A stretch of 64,000 bases of DNA from CAWBVG01 sp963792175. Lineage in GTDB: Bacteria; Acidobacteriota; Vicinamibacteria; Vicinamibacterales; CAVVIG01. The number at the start of each line of letters is the position of its first letter. The first letter of the stretch is position 1. The notes beneath the pieces are model-generated. The model was not told the DNA's origin. It was given only the letters and a program-made list of their open reading frames with translations, and did no database searches. The position numbers were made by a program, and so were the translations under genes. This document shows positions 36,043-46,357 of the stretch, in pieces. The stretch is taken from the NCBI GenBank assembly GCA_963792175.1, contig CAWBVG010000041.1:1-64000 (forward strand), written 5' to 3'.

Positions 36043-38448
36043 TCCCCGGCGACCTTCGGCATGCGTGGCGGTCGATCGTCCGGATGCCGGTGGTGGCGAC
36101 GGTCGTCGTCGTGTCGCTGGGCGTCGGGATTGGCGTCAATACCGCGGTGTTCTCCTGGGTCCAGGCGATGTACCTGCAGCCGCTTCCCGGCGTCGCAGGC
36201 GCCGGCCGCATGTATCTCGTCGAACCGCGGTCCGATACCGGGTCGTATCCGGGCACGTCCTGGCTCGAATACCTGGATCGTGAAGCAGCGGCTGACGTCG
36301 CTGCCCGATCTGTTCGCCTACCGCATGGTGGCGTTCAACGTTGGAGAGCGCGGACGCGTCGAACGGACCTACGGCCAGTTCGTGTCGGGCAACTATTTCT
36401 CGGCGCTGGGCCTGTCGCCGGCGCTTGGCCGCTTCCTCCGGCCGGACGAAGCAGCGACGGCGGGAGGCGAGCCGGTCGCGATCGTCTCCTACGATTACTG
36501 GCAGACGCGCTTCAATGGTTCGCCGGAGGTTCTCGGCCGCACGATTCGGGTGAACGAGCTGCCGCTCACCGTCATCGGGGTGGCGCCACGCGGGTTTCAG
36601 GGCACGGTCCTGATGCTGAAGTTCGATCTCTGGGCGCCCGCGACGCTCGCACCGACGCTGCTGGCCGGATCGCGCGAGCTGGACGATCGGTCGCTCCGCG
36701 GTTACTCCGTCGTCGGCGCCCTGGCGCGTTCGAGCACGCCGGCGCAGTCACAGGCGGAACTCGATCGGACGATGAGCGAGCTGGCGAACACGTATCCGGA
36801 GACGAACGCGAATGTCCGCGGCGAGGTCCTGCCGTTCTGGGACGCGCCCCGGGGTCCGCAGCGGATGCTCGGCACGGCGCTGCTGATGCTGCAAGGGTTG
36901 ATGCTGCTGCTCCTCCTCGCCGTGTGCGGGAATACCGCCAACCTGATGCTGGCGCGCGCGAGCTCGCGCCAGCGCGAGGTCGGGACGCGGCTCGCGCTTG
37001 GCGCCGGACCATGGCGCATCGCCAGCCTGCTGCTGACGGAGAATGTCGCGCTCGCGCTGTTTGGCGCCGTGCTGGGCGCGGCGATTGCGGTGTGGGCGAC
37101 GGAAGCGATGCGAGCGGTGCCCGTCATCAGCAAGTTCCCGATCAGATTCCAGACGAGCATCGACGGGATCGGGCTTGCCTTCGCGATGGCGCTCGGGGCG
37201 CTGTGCGGTCTGCTCTGCGGCATCGCGCCGGCCGTCCACCTGGCATGGATCGACCCGCAGGCGGCGCTCCGCGCGGGCGTGCGGACGGCTGGCCGCAGCG
37301 CGATGCGCAATACGCTCATGGCGGTGCAGGTCGGTCTCGCTCTCGTCGTGCTGATGGCCGCCGGCCTGTTCCTGCGAAGCTTCGGCGAGACGCGTGATAC
37401 CGATCCCGGCTTCAAGCGCGAGGGCGCGCTCCTCGCCGCCTACGACCTGTCGGGCAGGAATCTGTCGCGAGAAGCGACGCTCGACTTCACGGCCCGCCTG
37501 CTCGATCGACTGCAGGCGCTGCCGAATGTGGACGCGGCCGCCGTCGCGACGTCTGTCCCGCTCGACATCCACGGCATGCCGAACCGCGCGTTCACGCTGG
37601 AAGGGCGCGCCCAGACCGGCGCCGCGCCATCGCGGGCGCTGTCGAACATCGTCACGCCCGACTATTTCGCGGCGATGGGAATCCCGATGCGCGAAGGACC
37701 GGGGTTCGCCGGCCTGCGCGACACCAAGGCGCCGCCGCAGGCGGTCGTCAACGAGGAGTTCGTGCGCCGCTACATCCAGACCGGCGAGGCGATTGGACGA
37801 ACCCTGGAAACCCGCGGCAGCACGTTCACGATTGTCGGCGTCGCGCGGCAGTCGGTGAACGAATCCTTCGGCGAGAAGCCGACACCGCTGATCTACCTGT
37901 CGTATCGCGACCGGCCGTCTCCGGCGGGCGAGATTCACCTTCGCACGCGCGCCGGCGCCGAGCTCCTGCTCGGGCCGCAGGTGGAACGCGTCGTGCGGGA
38001 CCTGGATCCGACGCTGCCGGTCTACGACATCCGTACGCTGTCCGATCACGTCGAGAAGAACCTGGTGCTGCGCCGCATTCCCGCGCGGATGTTCGTCGTG
38101 CTCGGGCCCGCGCTGCTCATCCTCGCCGCGATCGGAATCTATGCGGTCGTCGCGTATGCCGTCTCGCTGCGGACCAAGGAAATCGGCCTCCGCCTCGCGC
38201 TGGGGGCGACGAACGGACGCGTCGTCTCCCAGATCGTGACGGAGAGTCTGCGCGTCGTCTTCGTCGGCGGCTTCGTCGGGTGGATGGCGGCGTTCGGTTT
38301 CAACAGCCACCTGTTGAGAGGACCGGTCTACCTCTCGGTGTTCGCCGGCGTGCCGGCGCTGCTTTTCGGCGTCGCCGCGCTGGCCTGCTGGCTGCCGGCG
38401 CAGCGCGCCTCGGCGCTCGACCCGATCGCGGCGCTGCGACAAGAGTGA
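36039..38448 (+). CDS. ADOP-type MacB/FtsX permease (one frameshift)
   Basis: About 800 residues. ATG 36039 overlaps the EF-P stop; the opening 'MIPGDLRHAWRSIVRMPVV' and 'GVGIGVNTAVFSWVQAM' are typical. One frame change near 36275 leads into 'VKQRLTSLPDLFAYRMVAFN'. Two FtsX modules (about residues 270-430 and 670-795; 'LALGAGPWRI' and 'LALGATNGRVVSQIV') flank MacB-like periplasmic domains. No ATPase partner gene is close. It is in a three-gene overlapping unit with EF-P and the Hsp70-like gene, which is unusual company for this permease. Confidence 0.85.
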
Positions 38449-39763
38449 CGGCGGCGCGCTGGATCGGCCTGGACTTCGGCACGACGAACAGTGCCGTGGC
38501 GCTGGCCGATGCCTCGGGTCCGCCGCGACTCGCGCTCTTTCCAACGGCTGCCGGTCCGCGGCCGACGTTCCCCTCCGTCCTCTACTTCGAGCCCAGGAGC
38601 CGGCGGCACCGGCCGTCCGGCGGCGCGCGCGGGACCGGCGGCGATCGAGCGGTATCTCGCCTCCGAGCACAAGGGCCGCTTCATCCAGTCGCTGAAGACG
38701 TATCTGGCGGACCGGACGTTCGAGGGCACGGCGATCGGACCGGCACACTACACACTCGAGAAGCTCGTCGCCATCATCGCGCGGCAGATGGGCGAGGCGC
38801 TCGACTTCTCGTCGTGGCCGGCTCCGCGGCGCATCATCCTCGGGCGTCCGGTGCATTTCTCGAATCCGTCCGATGCCGAGCTCGATCGCTTCGCCGCCGA
38901 ACGTCTGCTGGCGGCGATCCGGCTCGCCGGCTTCGAAGAGATCGTCTTCGAGTTCGAGCCGATCGCCGCCGCCTATGCGTACGAAGCGCGGCTCGATCGC
39001 GACGAGCGGATCCTGATTGGCGATTTCGGCGGCGGCACCAGCGACTTCACGATCATTTCCGTGGGACCCGGCGTCCGCGCGCGGGGACGCCAGGCGTCCG
39101 ACATCATCGGCACCGATGGCGTGGCGATTGCGGGCGACGTGTTCGACAAGCGGATCATCAGAAACCTGGTCGCGCCGCGGCTCGGGCTGGGCGGTGAGTA
39201 CCTATCGCCGCCTCACAAGTTTCTCCCGGTGCCGAGCTGGCCGTACGAGCGGCTGGAGCGCTGGCATTACCTGTCGTTCCTGAAGTCGCCGCAGACGCTC
39301 GAGATGCTCGAGCGCATTCAGCGAACGGCATCGACGCCGGAGCGGCTCCAGGCGTTCCTGCTCCTGATCAAGCATGAGCTCGGTTATCAGCTGCACGAAG
39401 CGGTACAGCGGACCAAGTTCGAGCTGTCCACCGCCCTGGAATCGGAGTTCATATTCGCGTCGGGGCCGGTGACCATCAGGAAGAAGGTGACGCGCGCCGA
39501 CTTCGAGCGCTGGATCGCGGACGAGCTGTCGGCGATCGCCGGCTGCGTCGATCGGCTGATGGCTGCGTCAGGGCTCGCGTTCGCGGACATCGATCGCGTG
39601 TTCCTGACCGGCGGATCGTCGTTCGTGCCGGCGGTCCGGCAGATCTTCTTCGATCGCTTTGGAGAAGAGAAGGTGACCGGCGGTGAGGAGTTGACGTCGG
39701 TGGCCACGGGTCTCGCACTCCGCGCCCGCGAGCAGTGGCCTTGGAAAATTCAGGTTAGGATAA
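38445..39763 (+). CDS. YegD-like Hsp70-family protein (frameshifts at both ends)
   Basis: GTG 38445 overlaps the stop of the permease (GTGA) and opens with 'RWIGLDFGTTNSAVALAD', the Hsp70 phosphate-1 loop. After a frame change near 38600-38630 the ATPase domain continues: 'RRIILGRPVHFSN', 'FEPIAAAYAYEARL', 'ILIGDFGGGTSDFTI' and 'RVFLTGGSSFVPAVRQIFF'. There is no C-terminal peptide-binding domain, so this is the short YegD type of about 440 residues. The end is uncertain: stops in the two other frames lie at 39756-39763, soon after 'GLALRAREQWPW'. Client unknown. Confidence 0.8.
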
Positions 39764-39808
39764 GGGATTGGAGTCGCGTAAAGAGGCCGCCGGCAAGTTC
39801 GACGCTCG

Positions 39809-40565
39809 TCAGCGTCTCGCGGCGAGCGCTATCTTCAGCAGCCGCCGCAACTCGACGAACGGATTCGGCGCGTCGTCCACCCGGATGTCGACAATCCGTT
39901 CGACGGTCGACTCGTTGTTGGGTTGAAGCGGACGGACGACGAGAATGCCACCCGACTGCATGCCGCGAATGTCGCCGCCTTTCGATTGACCGGCGTCGAG
40001 CGCGTCCATCAGCCGCTCGGCCATCGACCCCGAGCCGTGCTCGTATGCGTCCGCCATGGCCTTGACGACCGCTTCGCTCGCCAGCGTATTGCCCTGCACC
40101 GAAAAGTTGCGTCCGGTGACGTGACCGGCCCAGGCGCCGAAGTGGACCTTGTCCGCCGGATCGGCATTGCGGTCGATGACCCGCTTGCCGGTGTAGACCG
40201 CCGATCGGCCCTTTGTGTCGATCACCGCCGACTTGCCGCGTGTCGCGGCCGGGATCCTCGTCGGTGATCCGTTTCACCACTTCCGCGGGACTCAGCCCCT
40301 GCTCGAGCAGCGCGATCGCCTTTGGTCCGTACTGCCGGTTCGCCGACGCCTGCGTGGCGACTGCGCCGACGCCGGGCTTGGCGAACGGAACCGCCGCGCC
40401 GGCGGCGAAGGCGCGCGACTGGACGGCGACGCCGAGCTCGTTCGTCGCCGGATCGAAGGCAATGATCGAGAAGGTCGAGAACCACGGATCCGGTTGCGGC
40501 GCTGACTCCTGTGCAAGGCAGGGGACTGCAGCGCCGACAATCAACGCAATCAGCAGCTTTCTCAT
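39809..40565 (-). CDS. DUF1028 (Ntn-hydrolase-like) exported protein (one frameshift)
   Basis: ATG 40565 gives a signal peptide ('MRKLLIALIVGAAVPCLAQ'). Mature sequence 'STFSIIAFDPATNELGVAVQ' and 'VGAVATQASANRQYGPKAI' is the DUF1028 hallmark, where the T/S-F-S motif is the presumed N-terminal nucleophile. After a frame change near 40235 it reads 'VIDTKGRSAVYTGKRVID', 'GRNFSVQGNTLASEAVV' and 'LVVRPLQPNNESTVERIVDI' to stop 39809. About 250 residues. Family members are putative amidohydrolases of unknown substrate. It converges on the Hsp70-like gene. Confidence 0.85.
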
Positions 40566-40610
40566 GGCGCGATCCGACAGCGAGCGTATCGCTTGTTCCG
40601 GCTCGGAAGC

Positions 40611-40640
40611 ACCACCAAGGACACCAAGGACACAAAGGAA
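40611..40640. repeat. 'caccaagga' nonamer tandem repeat
   Basis: About three copies of a 9-base unit 'caccaagga' lie between the DUF1028 start and the octahaem cytochrome stop. The same kind of short purine-rich repeat is common between genes in environmental bacteria. Related text ('cgaaggtgtccttcgt') occurs at 19874-19890. Confidence 0.7.
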
Positions 40641-40694
40641 ATCCAATGAATCGACCTCGCGATCGAGCAGCACGCCGCTCACACGGCTGCAGCT

Positions 40695-41943
40695 TCAGGG
40701 CGCGACGCGCCACGGCGAGAATTCCGGCCAGCTGCGGAGCGTCTCGCTCGCCCAGGCGTTCGACTTGTCCTTGTGGCAGCTCGTGCACGGGTTCGGAATC
40801 TTCGAGGTTTCGGTCATGGTCGGCGTGATGAACCGGAAGGTGTGGCTGCGCACCATCACGTCGCCGATCGTCTGTTCGATCGCCGGCATGTGGCAGGCCA
40901 CGCACTCGCTGCCCGTCGATCCGGCACGGTGATGCGTGTGCTGCTCGATGCTCGCCGTGTGCGGGCCATTCGGGGCCTTTGGACCGTGGCACGTCAGGCA
41001 CACTTCGGAGGCCGGCCTCACGAGATCCGCATTGTGCCGGGTGCCGTGGACGTCGTGGCAGCTGGAGCAGGTCACGCCGTGCGTGTACATCACGCTCTGC
41101 GTGAAGTCGTTCCCCTGCATCCGGTTCTTGTGCGCCGTGCCGTCCGGGAAGTGCGTGAACGTGGTTTCTCCCGGCTTGAACTCCTCGAGCTGCCAGAAAT
41201 CGCGGAGGTTCAGCCCGACGCGGAATCCCACCGGCCAGTCGTAATAGCGGCCCTCCACCGGGTTGACGAGCGGACGGCCCTGGGAGTGGCACTGCAGGCA
41301 GACGTTGACGGCGCCGATCGGATCGAGGCGCGACGGGTTGACGATGGTGTCGCGCGCCGGCCGCGCGACGTGGTCGCTGCCCGGACCGTGGCACTTCTCG
41401 CAGCCGACGTTCCACTCCGTGACGGTCTTCGTCTTGACGTTGTAATTCACTGAGTGGCAGCCGTCGCAGGTCGGTCCGGTCGGCCGCCCGCTGTTCTCCG
41501 GCGGATAGAAGGCGGTCCACCAATCAGTTCCCATCGCGACGTTGTACGGCCGCCATTGCCGATGGGTGACGTCCCACTGGGCGCCGAGCGGAAAGTAGTC
41601 GTCGCCGACTTTCGTGAAGTAGCGCTGCTTCCACTTGCTGCCGTACACGAAGGCGATCTGATCCCTGGTGAAGGTGACGAGCGGGTTGGGCTGAGCGAGG
41701 TCCGGGATGATGGCGTCGGGATGCTCTTTCGGATCGCGCACGACGTTGGCCATGCGCGTCTGCTTCCACCGCTCGTAAATCGGCGCATGGCAGCGCGCGC
41801 ACGCCGCGGAACCGACGTAGCGGCCGACGCGCCAGGAGCCGCCGGGGTTGCCGTTTGCCCGATGGGGCGGTCGGCTCGCGTCCCGCGAACAGCGAAGCGG
41901 TCAACAGCGCCCACGCGGCGAACCCGATACGAAATGCCGTCAT
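40695..41943 (-). CDS. Octahaem c-type cytochrome (one frameshift)
   Basis: ATG 41943 starts a signal peptide ('MTAFRIGFAAWALLTASLF'). After one frame change near 41860, the mature protein has eight C-x-x-C-H motifs: CARCH, CDGCH, CEKCH, CLQCH, CSSCH, CLTCH, CVACH and CTSCH. The blocks 'NPLVTFTRDQIAFVYGSKWK', 'QWDVTHRQWRPY' and 'VNPSRLDPIGAVNVC' are near-identical to the paralogue at 44104-45294. It is a periplasmic electron-transfer protein of about 400 residues. Its start overlaps the DUF5916 stop (TGATG), so they are co-translated. Electron donor and acceptor are unknown. Confidence 0.88.
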
Positions 41944-44096
41944 CAGAATCTGAACGTGTATTGTAGCTTCGCCGACTCGCGATCGAAGCGTGGTTCGAAT
42001 CGATCTTCGTCGAGCGTGCGATACCAGCCGCGATTGACGACGAGAAACAGGTCGTTGCCCGGCCGCAGAATCCACCGGAATCGACTCTGCCATCCGGCGA
42101 TGCGCGACTCGTTATCGTACTGCGTCAGGTTGGCCCACGAGACATTGGGGGTGAAGTTGTAATCGGCCGGATGGTCAGAATCTCCGTGAAAAACCGTCCC
42201 TGCGGCAGCGTCACGTCGTTGCGCTCGGCCTGTGCCGAGATGGCGACGTGCGTATTGGGTTTCACCGTCACGCCCAGCTCGAGCTGCCGCAGCGTTCCCC
42301 CGTAGAAGCCTCCCCACCACCACGCGGCATCGACGACCCACGGCCGCTTCGTGGCGGTGTTGACCTCGGCGCGGTATCGCGTCCATCGATACGATCCTGG
42401 CGGAATGACCACGCCGGGGCTGACCTCGAAGGGTACATCCAGGCGCTCGAATTGGGGAATGTAGTTCCACTCCAGATGTTCGCCCGACTCGGTGCGCAGG
42501 TTGAACGGCGCCGTGAAGACACTCCAGGTCTCGATCTCGTTCCCGAGGTTGGTGACGACTGGTGGGGTTCAGCTCGAAGAAGAACTGCCGGATGCCCCAG
42601 CGGTCCGGCCGAGGCTGAAACGCGATCGACACGTCGGTCTTGCGAATGCCGGCTCGCGGGACGAAGCCGAGGGCCGGTTGAAACCGTTCGCCAATCTGCT
42701 TGAAATTCAGCGCCACGTCCCAGCGATCGTTCGGGTAGTCGAGCTTGAAGCCGCCCGCCCCCGCGCGACTCCGCGTCTCACCGTCGTCGGTCGCGAGGAG
42801 ATAAGAGATCGAGCGAGAGATTCTTGTTGCCGCGAAACGTCGACGTCGCGAAGCGGGCGTCGCCTCCGATCAAGGTGTTGTCGCCGGCGCCGGTCGGATT
42901 GCCGTGCGTGACGATGCCGCCGATCCACGATTGCTGGAAGATGTTGCGGCTGACGCGTGCGGTGAGGAGATTCTGTCGCGAGACCGAGCCACCGGTCAGC
43001 GCAGGGTCGCTGAGAGCGCCGGTCTCGACGTCGAGCACGCCGACGTTGTAGTGACCCTGGCGTCCCGTCAGCTTCGCGCCCACGCGAATTGGCACGGCGA
43101 GGTCCTCGAGCAGGCCGATGCGGCGGCTGAAGAACGGCCGGATGTCGGTGGTGTTGACCAGACCCGGCGACGTCGAACACGCCGGCGCCTTCCAGGAAGA
43201 ACGCGCGCTTCTCGGGGAAGAAGAGTGGAAAACGCGTCAGGTTCACCTGCCGGAGATCGGCTTCGGTCTCCGCGAAGTCGGTGTTGACGGTGATGGCCGC
43301 GCTGAGGCTCGGTGTCAGGTTCTTGAAGACATCCACGCCGAGCGCAGATTCGGCGGTCGCCGTTGTCCGCGGCGACGGAAGCGTGGGGCCGGAGGTCGAG
43401 GCCGCGTCCCTGCTGGACACCTTCGAGTCCTTCGAGACGGCCGGCTTCGGCCAGATTGCCGATCCAGATGTTCTGCCGCGCCGCGGTCCAGCGATCGATT
43501 TCCTGACGCCGCTTGATCTGCCGCTCGACGTTGAATCCCCACGTCGTCTGGCCCGGCTTGAACCGCAGCGTCTTGAACGGAATCTCGATCTTCGGCGATC
43601 CATCCCTGGTCTGTGATCCTGGCGACGGCGTTCCAAATGCCGTCCCATTCCAGGCTGAGGCGCTCGGCGTTGTTCGACACCTGTCCATCGGCCCGGGCCC
43701 GGCGGGATTCACCTCGAAAAAGAAGCCGTTGCGGTGGTCGAAGAACGGATCGAGGACGATCAGGATCCGGTCGTCGACATCGAGCTCGGCGTCGCGCGTC
43801 AACTGTGTCGACACGATTTCGCGCGGCGATCGGTCGTGGCAGAGGACGCCGATATACAAGGCGTTGTCGGTGTAGAGCACCCGCACGTCGGTGTTCTCCG
43901 ACGGTTCGCTGCCTTCGATCGGTTCGCTCTGCACGAATCGGCCGATCGGCGCCGCGCGCTGCCAGGCCGCCTCGTCGAGCCGGCCGTCGACGCGAATCGC
44001 CTCGGCCGTCCGGGTCGCAACCGTTCGAGCGCCCGCCGCCTCCTGCGGCTGGTTCGCGGCAGCAGCAGACGTCGAGAGCGCGAACAGAAATGAAAT
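41943..44096 (-). CDS. DUF5916 protein: N-terminal CBM9-like domain plus beta barrel (several frameshifts)
   Basis: About 715 residues after correcting frame changes near 43710, 43610, 43440, 43370, 43150, 42760, 42570 and 42165. The N-terminal piece 'TAEAIRVDGRLDEAAWQRAA' and 'VRVLYTDNALYIGVLCHD' is the CBM9-like module seen in DUF5916; 'DRILIVLDPFFDHRNGFFFE' and 'RQIKRRQEIDRWTAARQNIW' follow, then beta-barrel repeats ending in aromatic residues ('LQYTFRF'). The predicted location is the outer membrane. No clear ATG was found: the hydrophobic leader 'ISFLFALSTSAAAAN' begins near 44096. It lies between two octahaem cytochromes, which suggests a joint extracytoplasmic function. Confidence 0.65.
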
Positions 44097-44103
44097 CGTG
44101 GGC

Positions 44104-45294
44104 TTACTGGCCGACGCGCCACGCCGAGAACTCCGGCCACGTCTTCAGGACCGCCGTGGCCCAGCCTGTTGCCTTGTCCGTGTGACACGTCGTGCACGGG
44201 TCCGGCATCTTCAGCCGTTCGGCCATCGCCGGTGCGATGAACTTGAACGTGTGGCTCCTGACCTTGACGTCGCCCAGCATGACGGCAATTTTCGGCATGT
44301 GACAGCTGACGCAGTCGCTGCCGGCCGATCCCGGCTGGTGATGGGTGTGCTGTTCGATGGTCGCGGTGTGCGGTCCGTTCGGTGACGCCGGTCCGTGGCA
44401 CGTCAGGCAGACGAGACGAGCGGACTTGACCAGGTCGGCATTGTTCGGCGTGCCATGCGGGTCGTGGCAGCTCGCGCACGTGACGCCCCGAGCGTACATC
44501 AGGCTCTGGACGTAGTCGTTTCCCTGCATCCGGTTCTCGCGCCCCGTCCCGTCCCCGAAATGCAGGGTATCCGTCGTCCCCAGCGTGTAGCCGTCGAGCC
44601 GCCAGAAGTCGGGCAGCCGCAGGCCGACCGTGAATCCGACCGGCCAGTGCACGTCGTGGCCTTCGACGGCGGTGGTTGGATGCCCTTCCGAATGACATTG
44701 GACGCAGACGTCGACGGACGCCTTGGGATCGAGTCTGGACGGGTTGACGATCGTTGCACGGGTCGGGCGCGCGATGTGGTCGCTCGCCGGACCGTGGCAG
44801 CGTTCGCAGCCGACATTCCACTCGGTGACGGTTTTTCGGTTGAGGTCGTAGTTCACGGAATGACAGCCGTCGCAGAGGCCGCTGGTCGCGCCGGTCACCC
44901 CGTAGGCGCGCCACTGCCGGTGGGTGACGTCCCACTGCGCCGGGAGCGGCGCGTAGTCGTCACCAACCTTGCGGAAGTAGCGCTGTTTCCATTTGCTGCC
45001 GTAGACGAACGCGATCTGGTCTCTGGTGAACGTCACGAGCGGATTGGGCTGCGTGAAGTCCGACACGATTGCGTCAGGATGCTCGCGTGGATCCCGGACG
45101 ACGTTCGCCATTCGAGTCCGCTGCCAACGGTCGTAGATGGGCGCGTGGCAGCGGGCGCACGCCTGGGAACCGACGTACGACGCTTGACCGCCGGAGCCTT
45201 GGCGGAGGCGGTGCGAGGGCGACGCCGGAGTCTGCGCGCCGGCGACGAGGAGCGCGCCGATCCACACGATCAGGACCGGACCGAGGCGGATCAC
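44104..45294 (-). CDS. Octahaem c-type cytochrome, paralogue
   Basis: A 396-residue intact protein. GTG 45294 is chosen because GTGA overlaps the chrB stop and gives a signal peptide ('VIRLGPVLIVWIGALLVAG'). Eight haem motifs are seen: CARCH, CDGCH, CERCH, CVQCH, CASCH, CLTCH, CVSCH and CTTCH. The sequence aligns along its whole length with the cytochrome at 40695-41943, but carries an insert 'LRQGSGGQA' between the signal peptide and the first haem, encoded by a repeat. It is likely a periplasmic electron carrier. Stop is 7 bp before the DUF5916 coding region. Confidence 0.92.
   Translation of the reverse strand: MIRLGPVLIVWIGALLVAGAQTPASPSHRLRQGSGGQASYVGSQACARCHAPIYDRWQRTRMANVVRDPREHPDAIVSDFTQPNPLVTFTRDQIAFVYGSKWKQRYFRKVGDDYAPLPAQWDVTHRQWRAYGVTGATSGLCDGCHSVNYDLNRKTVTEWNVGCERCHGPASDHIARPTRATIVNPSRLDPKASVDVCVQCHSEGHPTTAVEGHDVHWPVGFTVGLRLPDFWRLDGYTLGTTDTLHFGDGTGRENRMQGNDYVQSLMYARGVTCASCHDPHGTPNNADLVKSARLVCLTCHGPASPNGPHTATIEQHTHHQPGSAGSDCVSCHMPKIAVMLGDVKVRSHTFKFIAPAMAERLKMPDPCTTCHTDKATGWATAVLKTWPEFSAWRVGQ
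45182..45211. repeat. Repeat inserted in frame, encoding 'LRQGSGGQA'
   Basis: The GC-rich stretch 'gaccgccggagccttggcgg' and its flanks encode a peptide that resembles an insertion repeat found in frame or between genes in several environmental phyla. The paralogous cytochrome in the same operon lacks it, which shows it was added after the duplication. Confidence 0.7.
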
Positions 45295-46277
45295 GAGAAT
45301 GACCGGGAGAACGCTTCGAACATCGCAATGCCCTGCTCGAGCAGCGCGGCGTCGTCCTTGTGCATCTGCCGCAGCCCCTCCACGAGCCGTCCGACGGCCG
45401 GCGCTTCGGGACGGTTGTAGCGGGCTTCCTTCATGTCGAGGTCGTGGACGATCTGGGCGATCGACGCCACGGCCGGATCGCGAAGCGCGAAGCGGGCGGC
45501 GATCGTTTCGAACGTGCACCGCTCGCCGTGATGACCGAAGTCCCCGGTGTACATGTCGAACGGAATCTCCGATCCCCGCGGCTTCGTCCGGAACACGAAG
45601 GTCGCGTTCGGGTCAATCGCCCGGCGAATCAGCCAGGCGGACGCCATGCGATCGACGCCGGGCCGGGGCCTCGTAACCCAGACCTTCTTCTTGAAGTCCT
45701 TGGCAGCGAGCGTCGCGCCGACGGTCTCCGTGGTGGATTTCATGGCCTGACCTCTTCGAGCGTGGCGCTCGAGCTGCGCCACCAGTTGTGCGACCTCGTC
45801 GCTCGACGGCGAGCGGAAGAAATCGATCGCGTCGAGCTCGCGCGCCCGTTCGCGGATGCGGCGGAGGGCCTGGGGGAACGCCCGCCCGGCCGATTGCGGG
45901 TCCGCCTCCGCTCGTCCCGAGGCCTTGGCGCTACGGCGGGACAGGCGCTGCCAGCGTTCCAGCAGCTCCGACGCGTCCTTGCGGAGTTCCGCGAGATCCT
46001 TCGCGCGCGCGTCCCGAAACGCCGCGACGATTTCGTCCTGTGTCGCCTGCTGAGGCGCATGCCCCACGAGCACCATCGCCTCGCCGCCGCTGGCGACGAT
46101 GTCGGCCTTGAGCCACTCCAGATCCTCGCGGGCTTCGTCCGATTCCGGCATCGCCCAGGCCGAGTTCTTCAGCAGCACCGCGCCGATCCGTTGGAGCCGG
46201 CGCCAGACCTTGACCCTCGCGGGCGCATGTCTGGACGGCAGCTGGTAAATCAGCAGGAGCCAGGGGCTCGTCGGCAT
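45291..46277 (-). CDS. chrB: ChrB family chromate-resistance regulator
   Basis: A 328-residue intact protein. The N-terminal half is ChrB_N-like ('PWLLLIYQLPSRHAPARVKV', 'WRRLQRIGAVLLKNSAWAMP'), and the C-terminal half is the ChrB C domain ('VWVTRPRPGVDRMASAWLIR', 'FDMYTGDFGHHGERCTFE'). ChrB is known as a chromate-responsive regulator of chrA, the chromate efflux pump. No chrA lies in this window; instead chrB starts an operon with two octahaem cytochromes. The stop overlaps the next start. The region before it (46278-46357) is AT-rich and divergent to a nitrilase. Confidence 0.88.
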   Translation of the reverse strand: MPTSPWLLLIYQLPSRHAPARVKVWRRLQRIGAVLLKNSAWAMPESDEAREDLEWLKADIVASGGEAMVLVGHAPQQATQDEIVAAFRDARAKDLAELRKDASELLERWQRLSRRSAKASGRAEADPQSAGRAFPQALRRIRERARELDAIDFFRSPSSDEVAQLVAQLERHARRGQAMKSTTETVGATLAAKDFKKKVWVTRPRPGVDRMASAWLIRRAIDPNATFVFRTKPRGSEIPFDMYTGDFGHHGERCTFETIAARFALRDPAVASIAQIVHDLDMKEARYNRPEAPAVGRLVEGLRQMHKDDAALLEQGIAMFEAFSRSFS

Positions 46278-46284
46278 TCGGTTT

Positions 46285-46300
46285 CAATGATAATGAAATG
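46285..46300. promoter_or_regulatory. AT-rich palindromic operator-like site
   Basis: 'caatgataatgaaatg' lies in the short divergent spacer between chrB and the nitrilase gene. 'TTTCA..TGA' flanks are near-symmetric and the centre resembles a half Fur box. It may be the binding site for the adjacent regulator. Weak evidence. Confidence 0.3.
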
Positions 46301-46357
46301 GATATAACAGAGTCAACAAACCCTCTGCAGGGAGACGTCAGGCTTCATACTTCAGGC

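Noticed and set aside
36748..38856. 702-residue open frame on the minus strand opposite the ADOP permease and Hsp70-like gene
   Set aside because: Arg/His/Asp-rich composition without domains; it mirrors a well-conserved plus-strand gene and is a shadow of high GC content.
46285..46300. True Fur box
   Set aside because: Only about half of the 19-bp consensus is visible; kept only as a weak operator-like site.
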